Shown here in pieces: positions 9,444 through 22,624 of a stretch of 64,000 nt of DNA. Within the stretch, counting starts at the first letter, position 1, and every line of letters starts with the position of its first letter. The translations under genes were made by a program, and so were the position numbers. The notes beneath the pieces are model-generated. The model ran no database searches, was not told the DNA's origin, and saw only the letters and a list, made by a program, of their open reading frames with translations. Source of the stretch: Vibrio rhodolitus (GTDB lineage Bacteria; Pseudomonadota; Gammaproteobacteria; Enterobacterales; Vibrionaceae); assembly GCF_003350325.1 (NCBI RefSeq), contig NZ_QLYZ01000012.1:1-64000 (forward strand), given 5' to 3'.

Positions 9444-10538
9444 TTGAGCAATAAAATCGTAACTCTAGAAATCAATCTAGAACCTGCCGACAACCGCCGT
9501 TTAGCAAGCCTGTGCGGTCCATTCGATGACAATATCAAGCACTTAGAGCGCCGCTTAGGTGTCGAAATCAGCTACCGAGGCAACTTCTTCACTATCGTGG
9601 GTAAACCACATACCTCTGCCGCTGCGCTTGAAATTATTAAAACCCTTTACGTTAACACCGCCCCTGTTCGTGGTGACATTCCGGATATTGAACCGGAAGA
9701 GATCCATCTTGCGATCAAAGAAACGGGCGTTCTTGAGCAAGATGCTCAAGCCGAGTTTGAACACGGCAAAGAAGTGTTCGTAAAAACCAAAAAAGGTGTA
9801 ATCAAGCCGCGCACGCCAAACCAAGCTCAATACTTGGTGAATATGGTTACTCACGATATCACCTTTGGTATTGGTCCTGCGGGTACTGGTAAAACTTACC
9901 TTGCGGTAGCAGCTGCGGTTGATGCGCTTGAGCGTCAAGAAATTCGTCGTATTCTACTGACTCGTCCAGCGGTAGAAGCGGGTGAAAAACTTGGTTTCTT
10001 ACCGGGTGATTTAAGTCAGAAAGTCGACCCTTATTTACGCCCACTTTACGATGCGCTGTTTGAAATGCTCGGTTTTGAGCGCGTTGAGAAGTTGATTGAA
10101 CGCAACGTGATTGAAGTCGCGCCACTGGCTTACATGCGTGGTCGAACACTTAACGATGCCTTTATCATTCTCGATGAGAGCCAAAACACCACGGTAGAAC
10201 AGATGAAAATGTTCCTCACGCGTATCGGCTTTAACTCGCGCGCCGTGATTACCGGTGACGTAACCCAGATTGACTTACCACGCGGAGCAAAATCAGGTCT
10301 GCGCCATGCGGTTGAAGTACTGAATGAAGTTGATGAGATCAGCTTTAACTTCTTCCAATCTGATGATGTGGTACGCCACCCTGTGGTTGCGCGCATCGTC
10401 AATGCGTATGAGAAGTGGGAAGCACAAGATCAAAAAGAGCGTAAAGAGTTTGAAAAGCGCCGCCGCGAAGAACGCGAGGCGAAACTCCTCGAAGCACAGA
10501 AAGCTGAACTCACTTCAGCACCGGAGAACAAAGAGTAA
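9444..10538 (+). CDS. ybeZ: PhoH-like ATPase YbeZ
   Basis: YbeZ is a PhoH-family NTPase that works with the neighbouring endoribonuclease YbeY in ribosomal RNA maturation or quality control. The 364-residue product has an N-terminal RNA-binding-like region, a Walker A motif [11 protein letters not shown] (about residues 149-159), a Walker B-like ILDESQN, and a very charged C-terminal tail rich in Lys, Arg and Glu (about 325-350). The start is TTG at 9444, preceded by GAGAGG at a good distance; no ATG fits. Its stop overlaps the ybeY start by one base, implying translational coupling. Confidence 0.93.
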   Translation: MSNKIVTLEINLEPADNRRLASLCGPFDDNIKHLERRLGVEISYRGNFFTIVGKPHTSAAALEIIKTLYVNTAPVRGDIPDIEPEEIHLAIKETGVLEQDAQAEFEHGKEVFVKTKKGVIKPRTPNQAQYLVNMVTHDITFGIGPAGTGKTYLAVAAAVDALERQEIRRILLTRPAVEAGEKLGFLPGDLSQKVDPYLRPLYDALFEMLGFERVEKLIERNVIEVAPLAYMRGRTLNDAFIILDESQNTTVEQMKMFLTRIGFNSRAVITGDVTQIDLPRGAKSGLRHAVEVLNEVDEISFNFFQSDDVVRHPVVARIVNAYEKWEAQDQKERKEFEKRRREEREAKLLEAQKAELTSAPENKE

Positions 10539-11002
10539 TGACAATCGAACTCGATCTACAATTGGCAGTCGAAAATGAAAGCGGTCTGCCTAGTTTCGAT
10601 GAAATTCACTCATGGCTAAGCAATGCTATTGCGCTATTCCAAAAGGAAGCGGAAGTGACGGTGCGTATTGTTGATGAACAAGAGAGCCACCAGCTAAATC
10701 TCGAGTATCGCGGTAAAGATAAGCCGACCAATGTGCTTTCTTTCCCTTTTGAGGCACCTCCGGGGATTGAAATCAATTTACTTGGCGATTTAATCATCTG
10801 CCGCCAAGTCGTTGAGCAAGAAGCGATTGAGCAAGATAAGCCTTTATTAGCACATTGGGCTCATATGGTTGTACATGGCAGCTTGCATCTGCTAGGTTAT
10901 GATCATATCGAAGACGACGAAGCTGAAGAGATGGAGTCGCTCGAGACAGAAATTATGCAAAAGATGGGATTTGAAGACCCATATATTGCTGAAAAAGAGT
11001 AA
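10538..11002 (+). CDS. ybeY: Endoribonuclease YbeY
   Basis: YbeY is a metal-dependent RNase needed for 16S rRNA 3'-end maturation and 70S quality control. The 154-residue product carries the UPF0054 zinc motif H-x3-H-x5-H as [11 protein letters not shown] (about residues 113-123), plus the conserved [24 protein letters not shown] segment before it. Its ATG overlaps the stop of ybeZ (TAATG), so the two partners are probably made together. Length fits the family. Confidence 0.95.
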   Translation: MTIELDLQLAVENESGLPSFDEIHSWLSNAIALFQKEAEVTVRIVDEQESHQLNLEYRGKDKPTNVLSFPFEAPPGIEINLLGDLIICRQVVEQEAIEQDKPLLAHWAHMVVHGSLHLLGYDHIEDDEAEEMESLETEIMQKMGFEDPYIAEKE

Positions 11003-11100
11003 CTTAGGTTACTTGGCGGCATACAAAGCCAGAGACATTAAGAGCTTTGTATCCCATGTGTGCTATCACACTTCTGATAGCGTTATTGTAATGAGACACA

Positions 11101-12000
11101 ATGAACGAAGACAATTCGCCCTCATCTGTAGAAGGTAAGAAAGAAAAATCTGAAGGTCCGAGTAGAAAGTCCTTCTTTGAACGCCTAGGTCAATTATTTC
11201 AAGGTGAACCAAAAGATCGCCAAGAGCTTGTCGATGTAATTCGCGACTCAGAAGTAAATGACCTGATTGACCACGACACTCGCGACATGCTTGAGGGTGT
11301 TATGGAAATCGCCGAAATGCGTGTGCGCGACATTATGATCCCGCGTTCGCAAATGGTTACAGTTGAACGCACAGATAATCTAGATGCACTAGTGGCATTA
11401 ATTACTGACGCTCAACACTCTCGCTACCCTGTGATCAGCGAAGACAAAGACCATGTGGAAGGCATTCTGCTAGCGAAGGACCTACTTAAGTACCTTGGTT
11501 CAAACAGCTCAGAGTTCGACATTGAACAAGTGATCCGCCCTGCTGTTGTTGTTCCTGAAAGCAAGCGTGTAGACCGCCTACTCAAAGAATTCCGTGAAGA
11601 GCGCTACCATATGGCGATCGTTGTGGATGAATTTGGTGGCGTATCAGGTCTTGTAACCATTGAAGATATCTTGGAAGAGATCGTTGGTGACATCGAAGAT
11701 GAGTTCGACGATGAAGAAGAACTGGATATCCGCAAGCTAAGCAAGCACACTTTTGCTGTCAAAGCCCTAACCACTATTGAAGAGTTCAACGAAACCTTCG
11801 GGACTTCGTTCAGTGATGAAGAAGTGGATACGGTGGGTGGTTTGGTTATGACTACATTTGGTCATCTCCCTACTCGTGGCGAAGTTGTAGAGATCGAAGG
11901 CTACAGCTTCAAAGTAACTGCTGCAGACAACCGCCGCGTTGTACAACTGCAAGTTACTGTGCCAGATGAAGAGCAGTTCACTCAACCGATCGAAGAATAA
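11101..12000 (+). CDS. corC: CorC/HlyC family CBS-domain protein (YbeX)
   Basis: CorC (YbeX) is a cytosolic CBS-pair protein historically tied to magnesium and cobalt efflux and, more recently, to ribosome maturation with YbeY/YbeZ. The 299-residue product has two CBS domains (about residues 70-130 and 140-195, the first beginning after DIMIPRSQM), an acidic linker (about 196-212), and a C-terminal CorC_HlyC transporter-associated domain. It follows ybeY by about 100 bases, which leaves room for its own promoter. The exact biochemical role is unsettled in the family. Confidence 0.93.
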   Translation: MNEDNSPSSVEGKKEKSEGPSRKSFFERLGQLFQGEPKDRQELVDVIRDSEVNDLIDHDTRDMLEGVMEIAEMRVRDIMIPRSQMVTVERTDNLDALVALITDAQHSRYPVISEDKDHVEGILLAKDLLKYLGSNSSEFDIEQVIRPAVVVPESKRVDRLLKEFREERYHMAIVVDEFGGVSGLVTIEDILEEIVGDIEDEFDDEEELDIRKLSKHTFAVKALTTIEEFNETFGTSFSDEEVDTVGGLVMTTFGHLPTRGEVVEIEGYSFKVTAADNRRVVQLQVTVPDEEQFTQPIEE

Positions 12001-12029
12001 TCCACCATTCTTCTCAATAAGAATATACG

Positions 12030-13544
12030 ATGATTAGTAATCTAGTTCATCGCCTCAAGCGGCCCCTAGGGGCCGCTTTTGTTGGCGCTCTAACAACGTT
12101 CGCATTTGCACCTTATCAAATTTGGCCACTGACCTTTGTCAGTGTCGCTGCACTGCTGTGTTTAATTCACCGTCAATCGGCAAAACAAGCCGCTTGGATT
12201 GGTTACGCGTGGGGACTCGGTCAGTTTGCAACCGGCATCAGTTGGGTGCATGTCAGCATCGACAACTTCGGCGGCATGCCAAAAATAGCCAGTGTGTTTT
12301 TAATGACGCTCTTGGTTGGCTACCTCGCGATCTACTCTGCCCTTTTTTCCGGGCTACTCAATCGCTTTGCCCCGCAAAACAATCGCACCCGCTTTTTTAT
12401 TCTCGCCCCGGCTCTGTGGCTAATATGTGACTGGCTGCGCGGCTGGGTTATGACAGGCTTTCCATGGCTTTGGCTTGGATACAGCCAAATAGACTCACCT
12501 CTGGCAAGCTTTGCGCCAATTGGCGGTGTCGAACTAGTGACTATGCTGGTTGTGCTCAGCGCTGCTGCGATAAGCTATGCGCTGGTCAATAAACACTGGC
12601 TAACCTTAATTGTTCCAGCTGTTATCCTTGCAACCGGCTTTGGCTTAAGAAATATCAACTGGGTACAACTCAACCCAGAAAGCACCACTAAGGTTGCACT
12701 GGTGCAAGGCAATATTGAACAAGCGCTTAAGTGGGTACCAAGTCAGCGCTGGCCGACCATTATGAAATACATCGATCTCACGCGCCAAAACTGGGATGCC
12801 GATATTATCATTTGGCCAGAAGCAGCAGTGCCTGCGTTTGAGTTTGAGATAAGCTCATTTCTAAGCAATCTTGACAGCAATGCCAAAGCGCAAAATAGTG
12901 CCGTGATCACCGGTATCGTCAACCAAGATGAGCAACGCCGTTTTTACAATAGTATTCTTTCTCTTGGCGCGACCTCTTATGGTGATTACCACTACGATCT
13001 CGATAAACGCTACCATAAGCATCACCTGCTGCCATTTGGTGAATTTGTGCCATTTGAAGATATCTTGCGTCCAATCGCCCCCTTCTTCAATTTGCCGATG
13101 TCATCATTTAGCCGAGGAGATTTCATCCAGAGTAATATCGATGCCAATGGCAAGCAGCTCGCGCCAGCACTGTGCTACGAGATCATTTTTGGTGAGCAGG
13201 TGCGTGAAAATATTACCGATGAGACAGACTTTATTTTAACACTGTCTAATGATGCTTGGTTTGGACGCTCTATCGGACCGCTGCAACATATGGAGATTGC
13301 CCGCATGCGAGCGCTGGAGTTTGGTAAGCCTGTCATTCGCTCTACCAACAATGGAGTTACCGCAGTCACCGACTTTAAAGGCAAGATCACCGCACAGTTA
13401 CCGCAATTTGAAACTGGCGTGCTACGCACACAAGTGACATCGACCGTCGGACAAACGCCTTATCACGGTGTAGGCAGTTGGCCTCTGTATCTTTGGGTTG
13501 CATTTTGTCTACTGCTGACATGGCGAATGAGAAAGTCAGCATAA
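12030..13544 (+). CDS. lnt: Apolipoprotein N-acyltransferase
   Basis: Lnt adds the third acyl chain to the N-terminal Cys of lipoproteins in the inner membrane, so that Lol can export them. The 504-residue product has six or so N-terminal membrane segments, a periplasmic nitrilase-fold domain with the catalytic triad Glu264 (IIWPEAAVP), Lys330 ([11 protein letters not shown]) and Cys382 (ALCYEIIFG), and a C-terminal membrane helix (about 480-500). The start has only a weak ribosome site and lies 29 bases after corC. A perfect GC-rich palindrome with Ts occupies codons 10-17. Its substrates would include LptE, RlpA, MltD and MetQ in this window. Confidence 0.96.
   Translation: MISNLVHRLKRPLGAAFVGALTTFAFAPYQIWPLTFVSVAALLCLIHRQSAKQAAWIGYAWGLGQFATGISWVHVSIDNFGGMPKIASVFLMTLLVGYLAIYSALFSGLLNRFAPQNNRTRFFILAPALWLICDWLRGWVMTGFPWLWLGYSQIDSPLASFAPIGGVELVTMLVVLSAAAISYALVNKHWLTLIVPAVILATGFGLRNINWVQLNPESTTKVALVQGNIEQALKWVPSQRWPTIMKYIDLTRQNWDADIIIWPEAAVPAFEFEISSFLSNLDSNAKAQNSAVITGIVNQDEQRRFYNSILSLGATSYGDYHYDLDKRYHKHHLLPFGEFVPFEDILRPIAPFFNLPMSSFSRGDFIQSNIDANGKQLAPALCYEIIFGEQVRENITDETDFILTLSNDAWFGRSIGPLQHMEIARMRALEFGKPVIRSTNNGVTAVTDFKGKITAQLPQFETGVLRTQVTSTVGQTPYHGVGSWPLYLWVAFCLLLTWRMRKSA
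12057..12078 (+). terminator. Terminator-like perfect palindrome inside the start of lnt
   Basis: A 22-bp perfect palindrome with core AGCGGCCCCTAGGGGCCGCT can fold as a 9-pair GC-rich stem with a CTAG loop and is directly followed by TTGTT. It lies within lnt codons 10-17, 27 bases after the ATG. It looks like an intrinsic terminator that would act if translation of lnt does not keep up. Function is inferred. Confidence 0.5.
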
Positions 13545-13551
13545 ATCGAAT

Positions 13552-13575
13552 AAAGGGCTCGAGTGAGCCCTTTTG
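13552..13575. terminator. Terminator between lnt and ybeL
   Basis: AAAGGGCTC, loop GAGT, GAGCCCTTTT is a 9-pair stem with Ts downstream for lnt. It lies between the convergent lnt and ybeL and may serve both. Confidence 0.85.
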
Positions 13576-13590
13576 TACATCTGTTGGTTG

Positions 13591-14061
13591 TTAAGGTTTC
13601 AGAGCTCGACGAGAAAACGCTTTGTGCCCACATTGCGTACACGGGATAATCACTGTTGGATGGTTGTATTGAGTTTGGTGCCCACATTCATCACACACCA
13701 AAGTGCCTAAGCCAATCACCTCGCCAGCTTCATATAAGCCTTGATGCTCTAAATCAGCAAATAGCTCTACCCATTCAACTTTGGTTCTGTCAGTAATATC
13801 GAGTAAACCTTGCCAAATGGAATCTGCCACCATGAGGTAGAAGGGACCTTTTTTTGACTCTTCGTAGTTATTGGCAAATTCTTTTAAGTCTGATTTAACG
13901 TAAGCTGAGATCAAAGCCAGCTCATCTTTGGTCATGTCATTGGCCGCATCAACATATTTACCTGAGGTTTCTAGCACATGGTTAACCTCATCCGGACTAT
14001 GTTTGAGCGCTTCAACAACATCATCAAACATATCTTCATAACCTGCTTTCTGTTTAGGCAT
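13591..14061 (-). CDS. ybeL: Zinc-ribbon-containing protein YbeL (DUF1451)
   Basis: YbeL is a small conserved cytosolic protein of unknown role. With the start at 14061 (MPKQKAGYEDMFDDVVEAL) it has 156 residues: a mostly helical acidic N-terminal part and a C-terminal zinc ribbon with two Cys pairs, CDECGHQ (about 120-126) and CTQCGHK (about 141-147). The chosen ATG is preceded by AAGGGGG; an in-frame start 18 residues upstream (14115) adds sequence without family likeness. Divergence from leuS is the enteric context of ybeL. Confidence 0.88.
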   Translation of the reverse strand: MPKQKAGYEDMFDDVVEALKHSPDEVNHVLETSGKYVDAANDMTKDELALISAYVKSDLKEFANNYEESKKGPFYLMVADSIWQGLLDITDRTKVEWVELFADLEHQGLYEAGEVIGLGTLVCDECGHQTQYNHPTVIIPCTQCGHKAFSRRALKP

Positions 14062-14270
14062 AGCCACCCCCTTGCGATTTTCACTCACCGAAGGACTTAA
14101 ATTCAGTCTTATCAACTGTAAAAAGCCCTAAACACTCACTCTCAATGACTCTGGAAGAGAGATAAAGCCGCCAACATTGCCGCAAACTCAAGGATGAAGA
14201 GTGTTGGCTATTGTTGAACCTTGCTCCTTTATGTATTCTATGACGATCTATTATTGTCTGTTCTAACTGA

Positions 14271-16877
<2,607 letters not shown>

Positions 16878-16881
16878 TCCT

Positions 16882-16902
16882 GCTCACTCTATTTTAGTGA
16901 GC
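16882..16902 (+). other. Hairpin after leuS
   Basis: GCTCACT and AGTGAGC form a 7-pair stem, 5 bases after the leuS stop, with no T-run. The stronger terminator-like hairpin follows at 16960-16986. Confidence 0.45.
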
Positions 16903-16959
16903 AAGCGCTAAACATAAGATACTGTTTAACCAGCCTTTAGCTTGGCGCGATAGAATAAT

Positions 16960-16990
16960 AAACAGGGTAGCACTTCTACCCTGTTTATTT
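16960..16990 (+). terminator. leuS terminator
   Basis: AAACAGGGTAG, loop CACTT, CTACCCTGTTT followed by ATTT is an 11-pair stem. The T-run is interrupted, so termination may be partial and allow some readthrough into lptE. Confidence 0.7.
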
Positions 16991-17064
16991 ATCTCAAGCT
17001 ATTTATTGCAAAGCAGTAATGAGTGGCTTTAGATAAATAACCAATAACAGAGAGCCGTACGTCA

Positions 17065-17712
17065 ATGCGTCTATTTTCCCTATCCTCTATTAAGTTGACT
17101 AGTGTTGTACTTGCAGCCAGTCTTTTGACTGCTTGTGGATTTCATTTACGAGGTGACTATTCCATTCCGGAAGAACTCGATACCATGTCACTGACAAGCT
17201 ACGACCAATACAGCACCTTTACGCGCATGATGCGTGCGCAGTTGCGCATGAACGAAGTAAAAGTTGTGCCGCCATCTGCCTCTGTACCTAACCTACATTT
17301 GCTCGGCGAAAGTGTTGGTGAGCGAACTCTGTCGTTGTATCAAAATACCCGTGCAGCAGAAAAAGAACTTACTTTCCGCGCTTCATACCGAGTGACTATC
17401 CCTGACTTAGGATCACGTGAGTTCTCTACCAGTGTAACGCGTAGCTACTTAGACAACCCACTGACTGCTTTGGCAAAATCGGTCGAACGCGACATGATTG
17501 AAGACGAAATGCGCAGCCTTGCTGCAACGCAAATTGTTCGTCAGATGGCGCGCCTTAAAGCGGATATCGAAGCTGGCACAATGATGACCGGTCAAGAGCT
17601 TGATGAGCAAAAAGCGCTAGAGCGCGCTCAAGAACAAGAGCAATACCAGATCCAAACCATCGAAAATAACACCAACTCTCTTGATATAGAGCAACCACTG
17701 CTTGAGCAATAA
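17065..17712 (+). CDS. lptE: LPS-assembly lipoprotein LptE
   Basis: LptE plugs the LptD barrel and helps insert lipopolysaccharide in the outer membrane. The 215-residue precursor has a lipoprotein signal with lipobox LLTAC (Cys24), followed at once by the family sequence GFHLRGDYSIPEEL. The C-terminal 45 residues are a Gln/Glu-rich tail that goes beyond the conserved domain. It is followed by holA after 9 bases, as in enterics (leuS-lptE-holA). Confidence 0.94.
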   Translation: MRLFSLSSIKLTSVVLAASLLTACGFHLRGDYSIPEELDTMSLTSYDQYSTFTRMMRAQLRMNEVKVVPPSASVPNLHLLGESVGERTLSLYQNTRAAEKELTFRASYRVTIPDLGSREFSTSVTRSYLDNPLTALAKSVERDMIEDEMRSLAATQIVRQMARLKADIEAGTMMTGQELDEQKALERAQEQEQYQIQTIENNTNSLDIEQPLLEQ

Positions 17713-17721
17713 GAGATAGTA

Positions 17722-18735
17722 ATGCGTATTTTTGCTGACCGCTTAGCGGATCAACTGAGCAAACAGCTCCACCCTATTTATCTGTTGTTTGGCAACGAGC
17801 CGCTGCTTCTACAAGAATCACGTCAAGCCATTCAACAGAGCGCCAAGCAACAAGGTTTTGATGAAAAACATCGCTTTGCCATTGATAACAGTTTTGACTG
17901 GAACTTAGTCTATGACTGCTGCCAAGCACTAAGCCTTTTCTCATCACGCCAACTGATCGAACTTGAGTTGCCAGAGGCTGGTGCTAACGCAGCCATTGCC
18001 AAAGAGCTACTCAATGTGGCTGAGATGCTTCATCCAGATATTCTATTGGTTGTGGTTGGTACTAAGCTGACCAAAGCACAAGAGAGTGCTAAGTGGTTTA
18101 AAACGCTCAGCAGCCAAGGCTGCTGGGTCAACTGCCTATCACCAGATCTGCAGCGTCTCCCTCAGTTTGTCCAAGCCCGTTGCCGCGCACTCGGCTTAAA
18201 GCCGGATGCCGAAGCCGTGCAGATGCTGGCACAATGGCACGAAGGCAACTTGTTTGCCCTAAGCCAGAGCCTTGAAAAACTCGTTCTTCTCTATCCTGAT
18301 GGGCAACTGACGTTAGTGCGCTTAGAGGAATCTCTCAGCCGCCATAACCACTTTACTGCGTTTCATTGGATTGATGCGTTACTCGCTGGCAAAGGTAACC
18401 GCGCCCAACGCATCATCCGCCAACTTGAAGCTGAAGGGGTTGAGATCGTCATTCTCGTGCGCACCTTGCAAAAAGAATTGATGCAACTTTGGCAAATGCA
18501 GCGACAAGCCAGTAGCAGCTCTATTGCGCAAGTCTTCGATAGCTATCGTATTTGGCAAAACAAGCGACCACTCTATGCTGCTGCACTGCAACGCTTAGAT
18601 TGCGCGCGCCTGCAAACTTTGATGCAACTTTTAGCTCAAGCTGAAATCTTAAGTAAAACGCAATACGAACAATCGAGTTGGCCACTATTACACCAACTAA
18701 GTGTTGAGCTTTGCTTGCCACAAGTGAAGCTATAA
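17722..18735 (+). CDS. holA: DNA polymerase III delta subunit
   Basis: HolA is the delta subunit of the clamp loader, which opens the beta clamp. The 337-residue product begins MRIFADRLADQL and has the family segment HPIYLLFGNEPLLLQESRQA (about 17-36), with the AAA+-like N-terminal domain and C-terminal collar domain. Start and spacing (AAGAGA ribosome site, 9 bases after lptE) support tight coupling with lptE. In enterics nadD follows holA; here a 76-base gap leads directly to rsfS. Confidence 0.95.
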   Translation: MRIFADRLADQLSKQLHPIYLLFGNEPLLLQESRQAIQQSAKQQGFDEKHRFAIDNSFDWNLVYDCCQALSLFSSRQLIELELPEAGANAAIAKELLNVAEMLHPDILLVVVGTKLTKAQESAKWFKTLSSQGCWVNCLSPDLQRLPQFVQARCRALGLKPDAEAVQMLAQWHEGNLFALSQSLEKLVLLYPDGQLTLVRLEESLSRHNHFTAFHWIDALLAGKGNRAQRIIRQLEAEGVEIVILVRTLQKELMQLWQMQRQASSSSIAQVFDSYRIWQNKRPLYAAALQRLDCARLQTLMQLLAQAEILSKTQYEQSSWPLLHQLSVELCLPQVKL

Positions 18736-18811
18736 AAAGCGTGTTATAATCCGCCACCCAATTTAATTCCAACAACTGCGGCACGCTCTATGTGTCATTG
18801 AGGATACCAAT

Positions 18812-19129
18812 TTGCTACACCAACAACTCAACGCATTTTTAGTAGACAAAGTCGACGATATGAAAGCACAAGATATCCAAACTATCGATGTGCAAGGCAA
18901 ATCTAGCATTACAGATTTCATGATCGTGTGCACCGGTACTTCAAAGCGTCATGTTGCTTCTATTGCTGATCATCTTGCTCGCGAAGCCAAACTGGCAGGT
19001 CTTGAACCGCTCGCAGTATCAGGTGAAGACGATGGTGAATGGGTTGTAGTGGATATGGGCGACACTATCGTGCATGTGATGCAAGAAGAGCAGCGCGAAA
19101 TGTACCAGCTTGAGAAGCTGTGGGGCTAA
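18812..19129 (+). CDS. rsfS: Ribosome silencing factor RsfS
   Basis: RsfS binds L14 of the large subunit and blocks subunit joining when nutrients are scarce. The 105-residue product shows the Iojap/RsfS family signature ([33 protein letters not shown], given by its ends: residues about 17-49) and [14 protein letters not shown]. It starts with TTG at 18812 with GAGGA upstream; no ATG is available without losing conserved sequence. Only 4 bases separate its stop from the rlmH start. Confidence 0.95.
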   Translation: MLHQQLNAFLVDKVDDMKAQDIQTIDVQGKSSITDFMIVCTGTSKRHVASIADHLAREAKLAGLEPLAVSGEDDGEWVVVDMGDTIVHVMQEEQREMYQLEKLWG

Positions 19130-19133
19130 AGCG

Positions 19134-19604
19134 ATGAAGATACAGTTGATCGCCGTTGGCACCAAAATGCCAAAATGGGTGGAAGAAGGCTTTCAGGAAT
19201 ATCGCCGCCGCTTCCCGCATGATATGCCATTAGAGCTGGTTGAAATTCCAGCTGGCAAACGCGGTAAGAATGCCGACATTGCAAGAATTCTGCAAAAAGA
19301 AGGCGAAGCTATGTTAGCAGCCGTGCCTAAAGGCGCAAGAATTGTTACGCTCGATATTCCCGGAAAAAAATGGGACACACCGCAACTTGCCGAGCAGCTA
19401 GAAGCCTGGAAGTTAGATGGTCGTGACGTATCAATCCTTATCGGTGGTCCTGAGGGCTTAGCGCCGGCGTGCAAAGCTGCTGCTGACCAAAGCTGGTCAT
19501 TATCAGCCCTGACGTTACCTCATCCCCTAGTACGTATTGTGATGGCGGAAAGCCTTTATCGTGCTTGGAGCATTACTGCTAATCACCCATATCATCGAGA
19601 ATAA
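19134..19604 (+). CDS. rlmH: 23S rRNA (pseudouridine1915-N3) methyltransferase RlmH
   Basis: RlmH methylates pseudouridine 1915 in helix 69 of 23S rRNA in the assembled ribosome. The 156-residue SPOUT-class protein starts [16 protein letters not shown] and has the SAM-binding knot sequences [10 protein letters not shown] (about 102-111) and [20 protein letters not shown] near the C-terminus, ending NHPYHRE as in the family. A TTG 24 bases upstream inside rsfS was rejected as start. It pairs naturally with rsfS, both acting on the large subunit. Confidence 0.97.
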   Translation: MKIQLIAVGTKMPKWVEEGFQEYRRRFPHDMPLELVEIPAGKRGKNADIARILQKEGEAMLAAVPKGARIVTLDIPGKKWDTPQLAEQLEAWKLDGRDVSILIGGPEGLAPACKAAADQSWSLSALTLPHPLVRIVMAESLYRAWSITANHPYHRE

Positions 19605-19610
19605 GCGTCA

Positions 19611-21503
19611 ATGTTACGGAAGCGCACCAAAATCAGAGACTATCAAGAAGAATCGCGTTTGTTCGCCAGTCGCGCAATCGTTGCTTTTCTTGGTATTGTC
19701 GTGATGATGGGTCTACTGATCGCCAACTTGTACAACATTCAAGTCAATCAGTACCAAGACTATAAAACTCGCTCTAACGATAACCGAATCAAAATTGTGC
19801 CAATCGCACCCAATCGCGGTCTAATCTACGACCGCAATGGCGTGCTGTTGGCAGAAAACCGTCCGGTGTTTAGCCTTGAAATCACCCCAGAGAAAATCAA
19901 GGACATGGATGATACGATTGCTCGTCTGCAGCAAATCATCACCATCACCTCAGAGCAAGTGGAGCGCTTCCAAAAAGAGCGCCGCCAAACTCGACGCTTT
20001 AAATCTGTACCTATTTTAACCCAACTTAGCGAAGAGCAAGTTGCCAAGTTTTCCGTTAACCAGCATAAATTCCCTGGGGTAACGGTTAATGCCAACCTTA
20101 AGCGCTATTACCCTTATGGTGAGGTGCTAACCCACGTTATCGGCTATGTATCACGTATCAACGATCGCGACATGCAGCGCCTGATCCGTGAAGAAAAAGA
20201 TGCCAACTATCAAGCCACACGCGATATCGGTAAACTTGGTATTGAGCGCTACTATGAAGATCTTTTGCACGGTACCGCTGGCTATCAAGAAGTTGAAGTG
20301 AATAGCCGTGGACGCATTATCCGTGTGTTGAAATATGTGCCACCAGTTCCTGGTAAAGACATCGTCCTCAACCTTGATATTGATCTACAGACATATATTC
20401 ATAATTTGCTTGCCGGACGCCGTGGCAGTGCAGTGGTACTCGACCCGCACGACAACGGCGTGCTGGCGATGGTCTCTAGCCCGAGCTATGACCCAAATGC
20501 CTTTGTACATGGCATTTCAGGCAAAGCATATCGCGCGCTACTCAATGATAAAAACCGTCCGCTGGTGAACCGAGCGACGCTGGGGATCTATCCTCCAGCA
20601 TCAACCATCAAGCCGATGATAGCAGTTGCCGCTCTTACCGAAGGAGTTATCACGCCGAACACGACGCGTAATGACCCTGGCTACTGGAAGATACCAAACT
20701 CAAAAACCAAACCATTCCGAGACTGGTTACGTTGGGGACACGGCAAAGTTGACGTGATTAAGTCAATTGAAGAATCTGTCGATACCTTCTACTACCAAGT
20801 CGCTTACGATATGGGTATCGACCGTATCTCGCAGTGGATGATGATGTTTGGTTTTGGTGATTACACCGGTATCGATATCCACGAAGAGAGCAAAGCCAAT
20901 ATGCCAACCCGTGATTGGAAAATGGCGCGTCACCGCACGCCATGGTATCAAGGTGATACGATTCCTGTCGGGATTGGGCAAGGTTACTGGACCGCAACCC
21001 CAATGCAGATTGCCAAAGCGACTTCTGTGGTGGTAAATCATGGTAAGGTCATCGCGCCGCACCTGCTGCGTGCTACGATTGAAAATGGCGCCGAGTTTAA
21101 TACCAATTCGATGGCAGAAATCGTCACTTATCCACCAATCGATAACGTAAAAGAGCGCTATTGGGATATCGCAATTGAAGGGATGCGCCTTGTAAACCAC
21201 GGTCGAAAAGGGACTGCCCGACGCGCTTTTGCCGATGCAAAATATGTTACGGCAGGTAAATCAGGAACAGCGCAGGTTTTCGGTCTTGGTGAAGATGAAG
21301 AATACAACGCTGATGAAATCGCAGAGCACTTGCGTGACCACGCTTTGTACACCGGTTTTGCGCCACTTGATGATCCACAATTAGTGGTGACAGTGGTACT
21401 TGAAAACGCTGGTGGCGGTTCAAGTAATGGTGCCCCTGTTGCACGCAGAGTGTTTGACCACGTATTACTAGAGAAAAATATAGTTAAAAACAAGGAAGAG
21501 TAA
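19611..21503 (+). CDS. mrdA: Penicillin-binding protein 2 (elongasome transpeptidase)
   Basis: PBP2 crosslinks peptidoglycan during cell elongation with RodA. The 630-residue product has an N-terminal membrane anchor (about 22-44), a PBP dimer domain, and a transpeptidase domain with the active Ser331 in PPASTIKPM, the SxD motif in EESVDTFYY, and the KSG triad in [11 protein letters not shown]. It begins 6 bases after rlmH and its stop overlaps the start of mrdB. Length and motif positions match the E. coli protein (active Ser330). Confidence 0.97.
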   Translation: MLRKRTKIRDYQEESRLFASRAIVAFLGIVVMMGLLIANLYNIQVNQYQDYKTRSNDNRIKIVPIAPNRGLIYDRNGVLLAENRPVFSLEITPEKIKDMDDTIARLQQIITITSEQVERFQKERRQTRRFKSVPILTQLSEEQVAKFSVNQHKFPGVTVNANLKRYYPYGEVLTHVIGYVSRINDRDMQRLIREEKDANYQATRDIGKLGIERYYEDLLHGTAGYQEVEVNSRGRIIRVLKYVPPVPGKDIVLNLDIDLQTYIHNLLAGRRGSAVVLDPHDNGVLAMVSSPSYDPNAFVHGISGKAYRALLNDKNRPLVNRATLGIYPPASTIKPMIAVAALTEGVITPNTTRNDPGYWKIPNSKTKPFRDWLRWGHGKVDVIKSIEESVDTFYYQVAYDMGIDRISQWMMMFGFGDYTGIDIHEESKANMPTRDWKMARHRTPWYQGDTIPVGIGQGYWTATPMQIAKATSVVVNHGKVIAPHLLRATIENGAEFNTNSMAEIVTYPPIDNVKERYWDIAIEGMRLVNHGRKGTARRAFADAKYVTAGKSGTAQVFGLGEDEEYNADEIAEHLRDHALYTGFAPLDDPQLVVTVVLENAGGGSSNGAPVARRVFDHVLLEKNIVKNKEE

Positions 21504-22624
21504 TGGACTTTGCCCAAGCTACTGGCCAGAACCGATCGCTGTTTGAACGTTTCCATATCGACTTACCCCTACTGCTAGGAATCCTAGTTTTAATGGGGTT
21601 TGGCTTAGTGGTGATGTACAGCGCAAGCGGCCAGAGCTTTGCCATGATGGATCGCCAAGCGATGCGTATGGGGCTCTCTCTGGGCGTGATGATTCTCCTT
21701 GCTCAAATTCCACCGCGTACCTATGAGACACTTGCGCCGCTGATGTTCTTTGTTGGCGTACTTCTGCTGCTTGGGGTACTGTTTTTCGGTGAGGCATCCA
21801 AAGGGGCACAGCGCTGGTTAAACCTTGGTTTTGTGCGCTTTCAGCCATCAGAGCTGTTAAAGCTCGCCGTTCCTCTAATGATCGCAAGATATATTGGCCG
21901 TCGCTCGCTTCCACCATCCTTTCAAACGATTGTGATGTCCTTGGTGATGGTGTTTGTACCAACAATTTTAATCGCTAAGCAACCTGATCTTGGCACATCT
22001 ATCTTGATTGCGGCATCAGGGATTTTCGTTATCTTTCTTGCTGGCATCAGTTGGAAAATCATCTTCGCTGCGGTAGTTGGCCTTGGCGCATTTTTGCCCG
22101 TGCTATGGTTTTTCTTGATGCGCGAGTATCAAAAGGTACGTGTACGCACCTTATTCAACCCTGAATCAGATCCACTCGGCGCCGGTTATCATATTATCCA
22201 AAGTAAAATCGCCATCGGGTCAGGCGGCGTTGCCGGCAAAGGCTGGCTACAAGGTACACAATCGCAATTAGAGTTTCTCCCAGAGCGTCACACTGACTTT
22301 ATCTTCGCCGTTATCGCCGAAGAGTGGGGATTAATTGGAATATTGATTTTACTTTGTCTGTATTTGTTTATTATTGGGCGCGGGCTTGTTCTCGCAAGCA
22401 GAGCACAGACGGCATTTGGACGCATGATTGCGGGCAGTATCGTGTTAAGCTTTTTTGTTTACGTGTTTGTAAACATTGGTATGGTAAGTGGTATTCTCCC
22501 TGTTGTGGGTGTTCCGTTACCTTTAATTAGTTACGGCGGTACCTCCATGGTTACCTTAATGGCCGGCTTTGGTATTTTGATGTCTATTCATACTCATAGA
22601 AAAGCGTTTTCGAAGGCAAATTAA
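21503..22624 (+). CDS. mrdB: Rod shape-determining protein RodA (peptidoglycan polymerase)
   Basis: RodA is the SEDS-family glycosyltransferase that polymerises glycan strands during elongation, paired with PBP2. The 373-residue product has about ten membrane segments and the SEDS signatures [18 protein letters not shown] (about 99-116) and [14 protein letters not shown] near the C-terminus. The ATG overlaps the mrdA stop by one base (TAATG), and its own stop overlaps rlpA in the same way, so mrdA-mrdB-rlpA are coupled. Confidence 0.97.
   Translation: MDFAQATGQNRSLFERFHIDLPLLLGILVLMGFGLVVMYSASGQSFAMMDRQAMRMGLSLGVMILLAQIPPRTYETLAPLMFFVGVLLLLGVLFFGEASKGAQRWLNLGFVRFQPSELLKLAVPLMIARYIGRRSLPPSFQTIVMSLVMVFVPTILIAKQPDLGTSILIAASGIFVIFLAGISWKIIFAAVVGLGAFLPVLWFFLMREYQKVRVRTLFNPESDPLGAGYHIIQSKIAIGSGGVAGKGWLQGTQSQLEFLPERHTDFIFAVIAEEWGLIGILILLCLYLFIIGRGLVLASRAQTAFGRMIAGSIVLSFFVYVFVNIGMVSGILPVVGVPLPLISYGGTSMVTLMAGFGILMSIHTHRKAFSKAN

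Noticed and set aside
20763..21200. A 145-codon open frame on the minus strand inside mrdA.
   Set aside because: It lies within conserved PBP2 motifs on the plus strand and shows no protein signature.
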